NCBI GenBank assembly: GCA_030748365.1
Contig: JASMME010000126.1
Location: 1 to 5,024, forward strand
Source: Lutibacter sp.
Lineage (GTDB): Bacteria; Bacteroidota; Bacteroidia; Flavobacteriales; Flavobacteriaceae
Direction: 5' to 3'
Length of the DNA: 5,024 nt
The notes beneath the pieces are model-generated. The model did no database searches, had not been told where the DNA came from, and saw only the letters and a list, made by a program, of their open reading frames with translations. This document shows, piece by piece, positions 4,028-5,024 of the stretch. Numbering within the stretch: the stretch's first letter is position 1; each line of letters opens with the position of its first letter. A program made the position numbers and the translations under genes.

Positions 4028-5024
4028 TTAGACAAGGTCTTAATCAAAACCCCCAAGGTACCGAGGCTGGTGGTTAACCCAATAATCTCACCCAAAGACA
4101 TCTTCTGCTGTTTGTTCATGGCTTTGGAGGGTACCAATATCAAGGCACCCGGGGCCAGTTTGGGATAGCTCCTAAAAAAGAGGAAATTTTTAGTGGTGCG
4201 GATCTCGCCATTGGCATAGATCACATAGGCATTTCTTTTTCGGGCCGATTGGGAAAAGCCGCCGGAACGATTGACATAGTCCTTAAAAGAGTAGCTCTTG
4301 TCATAACGAATCAGGGCGGGAGCGAGTACCTCTCCGGAAACCTGCACCGTTTGTTTGACCGTGGGCACATACAACACATCCCCTTCTTCTAACAGGATAT
4401 CGTATTTGGAAGGACTACCCGCTTCTTTGATGATTTTTTCCATGTTTAGGCCAATTTTAAGTTCATTGACCGCAACAGGGATTTCCGTTTCCAGGGAATC
4501 CTTGGCAACCAGCTCAGCGGCCAGTTCTAGTTGGTCCTTGTCCGATTGATCAGTCAGTTTCCGTAACAAATAGGCCCCTTCTACATAGGCATAGGGAGAA
4601 AAACCACCGGCCTTTGCCAACAGGTCAGAAACCCGCTCCTTTTTAGAAGCGATGCTATACGTACCCGGATAGGCTACTTCACCTTGTATCTGAACGTTCT
4701 GCTGTATGGTATACCCCTTAAGGTAGCGGACAGATACCCGGTCAAAAGGTTCCAAAAAGAAGGGTGCGCTTCCCTGGGACACCAACTGATCGGACGAGGT
4801 ATATTGAATATTTTGACTGATGACCTCATAGTCACCATCAGCCACCCTTCTCGCAATGTCAATGGCTGTTGCATCGGCCCCTTCTTTAAAACCACCGGAA
4901 AGGGCGATCAGGTCTTCAATCCGCATCTTGGCCACAAAGGGAATGGTCTGGGGCTTATTGACCGCCCCGTCGATTGTCAGGGTTTGTGATTCCATCAGGT
5001 CTTGCCTGGCAAAGACCTGCACGC
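4024..5024 (-). CDS. Polysaccharide export protein with SLBB repeats (Wza-like), C-terminal part
   Basis: This is the C-terminal part of an outer-membrane polysaccharide export (OPX) protein, which forms the secretion channel for capsule or exopolysaccharide. The frame is open to the window edge, so the N-terminus, with the signal peptide and Poly_export domain, is missing. The GTG at 5022 is an internal Val codon more likely than a start. Counting from there, three SLBB-type beta-grasp repeats can be seen. The first is at about 15-100 (TIDGAV, then LSGGF). The second is at 110-220 (QGEVAYPGTY, KAGGF, EEGDVLYVP). The third is at 226-298 (SGEVLAP, RSGGF, PGALILVP). A hydrophobic glycine-rich stretch at about 309-330 (SLGEIIGLTTSLGTLG) could be the C-terminal membrane helix that lines the pore in Wza. 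Several SLBB repeats are typical of the long Bacteroidota versions. The gene is last in its transcription unit here; any partner genes (Wzc-like kinase, glycosyltransferases) would lie beyond the window. Confidence 0.88.
   Translation of the reverse strand, partial: VQVFARQDLMESQTLTIDGAVNKPQTIPFVAKMRIEDLIALSGGFKEGADATAIDIARRVADGDYEVISQNIQYTSSDQLVSQGSAPFFLEPFDRVSVRYLKGYTIQQNVQIQGEVAYPGTYSIASKKERVSDLLAKAGGFSPYAYVEGAYLLRKLTDQSDKDQLELAAELVAKDSLETEIPVAVNELKIGLNMEKIIKEAGSPSKYDILLEEGDVLYVPTVKQTVQVSGEVLAPALIRYDKSYSFKDYVNRSGGFSQSARKRNAYVIYANGEIRTTKNFLFFRSYPKLAPGALILVPSKAMNKQQKMSLGEIIGLTTSLGTLGVLIKTLSN

Noticed and set aside
1..5024. CRISPR arrays, insertion sequences, tRNA genes or phage genes.
   Set aside because: No regularly spaced repeats, transposase-like frames, terminal repeats or tRNA-like cloverleaf sequences were found by reading either strand.

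Overview
The window looks like chromosomal DNA of a member of the Bacteroidota, probably a flavobacterium. The signs are a TonB-dependent outer-membrane receptor with an N-terminal carboxypeptidase-regulatory-like domain, a short HMA protein and a rhodanese lipoprotein of Bacteroidota type, a multi-SLBB polysaccharide export protein, and start codons without clear Shine-Dalgarno sequences. The genus cannot be fixed from the sequence alone.

Layout: (1) 1-309, plus strand: the C-terminal part of an ArfB-type ribosome-rescue peptidyl-tRNA hydrolase, cut by the window edge. (2) 310-513: a 204-base leader holding a TPP (thiamin pyrophosphate) riboswitch aptamer at about 350-422, then a probable expression platform with alternative hairpins and a CCCC-TTTTT stop-like element. 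(3) 514-2907, plus strand: a 797-residue TonB-dependent receptor. The riboswitch makes thiamin or a phosphorylated or precursor form its likely substrate. (4) 2912-2938: a strong terminator hairpin that can work in both directions between convergent genes. (5) 2941-3222, minus strand: a 93-residue HMA-domain protein with a CxxC metal site. (6) 3280-3678, minus strand: a 132-residue rhodanese-domain lipoprotein that may be cotranscribed with the HMA gene. (7) 3679-4023: a 345-base gap with no credible gene, rich in A/T tracts and small inverted repeats. (8) 4024-5024, minus strand: the C-terminal third or so of a Wza-like polysaccharide export protein with three visible SLBB-type repeats, cut by the window edge.

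The main result is the riboswitch-receptor pair. A TPP sensor sits directly in front of an outer-membrane receptor that ends in its own terminator, so this is a single-gene, thiamin-controlled outer-membrane uptake unit with no inner-membrane transporter or thiamin kinase beside it. The leader contains a near-copy of the 3' strand of the aptamer's P5/P4 helices about 31 bases downstream and an anti-P2 strand just upstream, which suggests how the switch may toggle. The HMA and rhodanese genes form a separate metal/sulfur-handling pair; nothing in the sequence ties them to thiamin.
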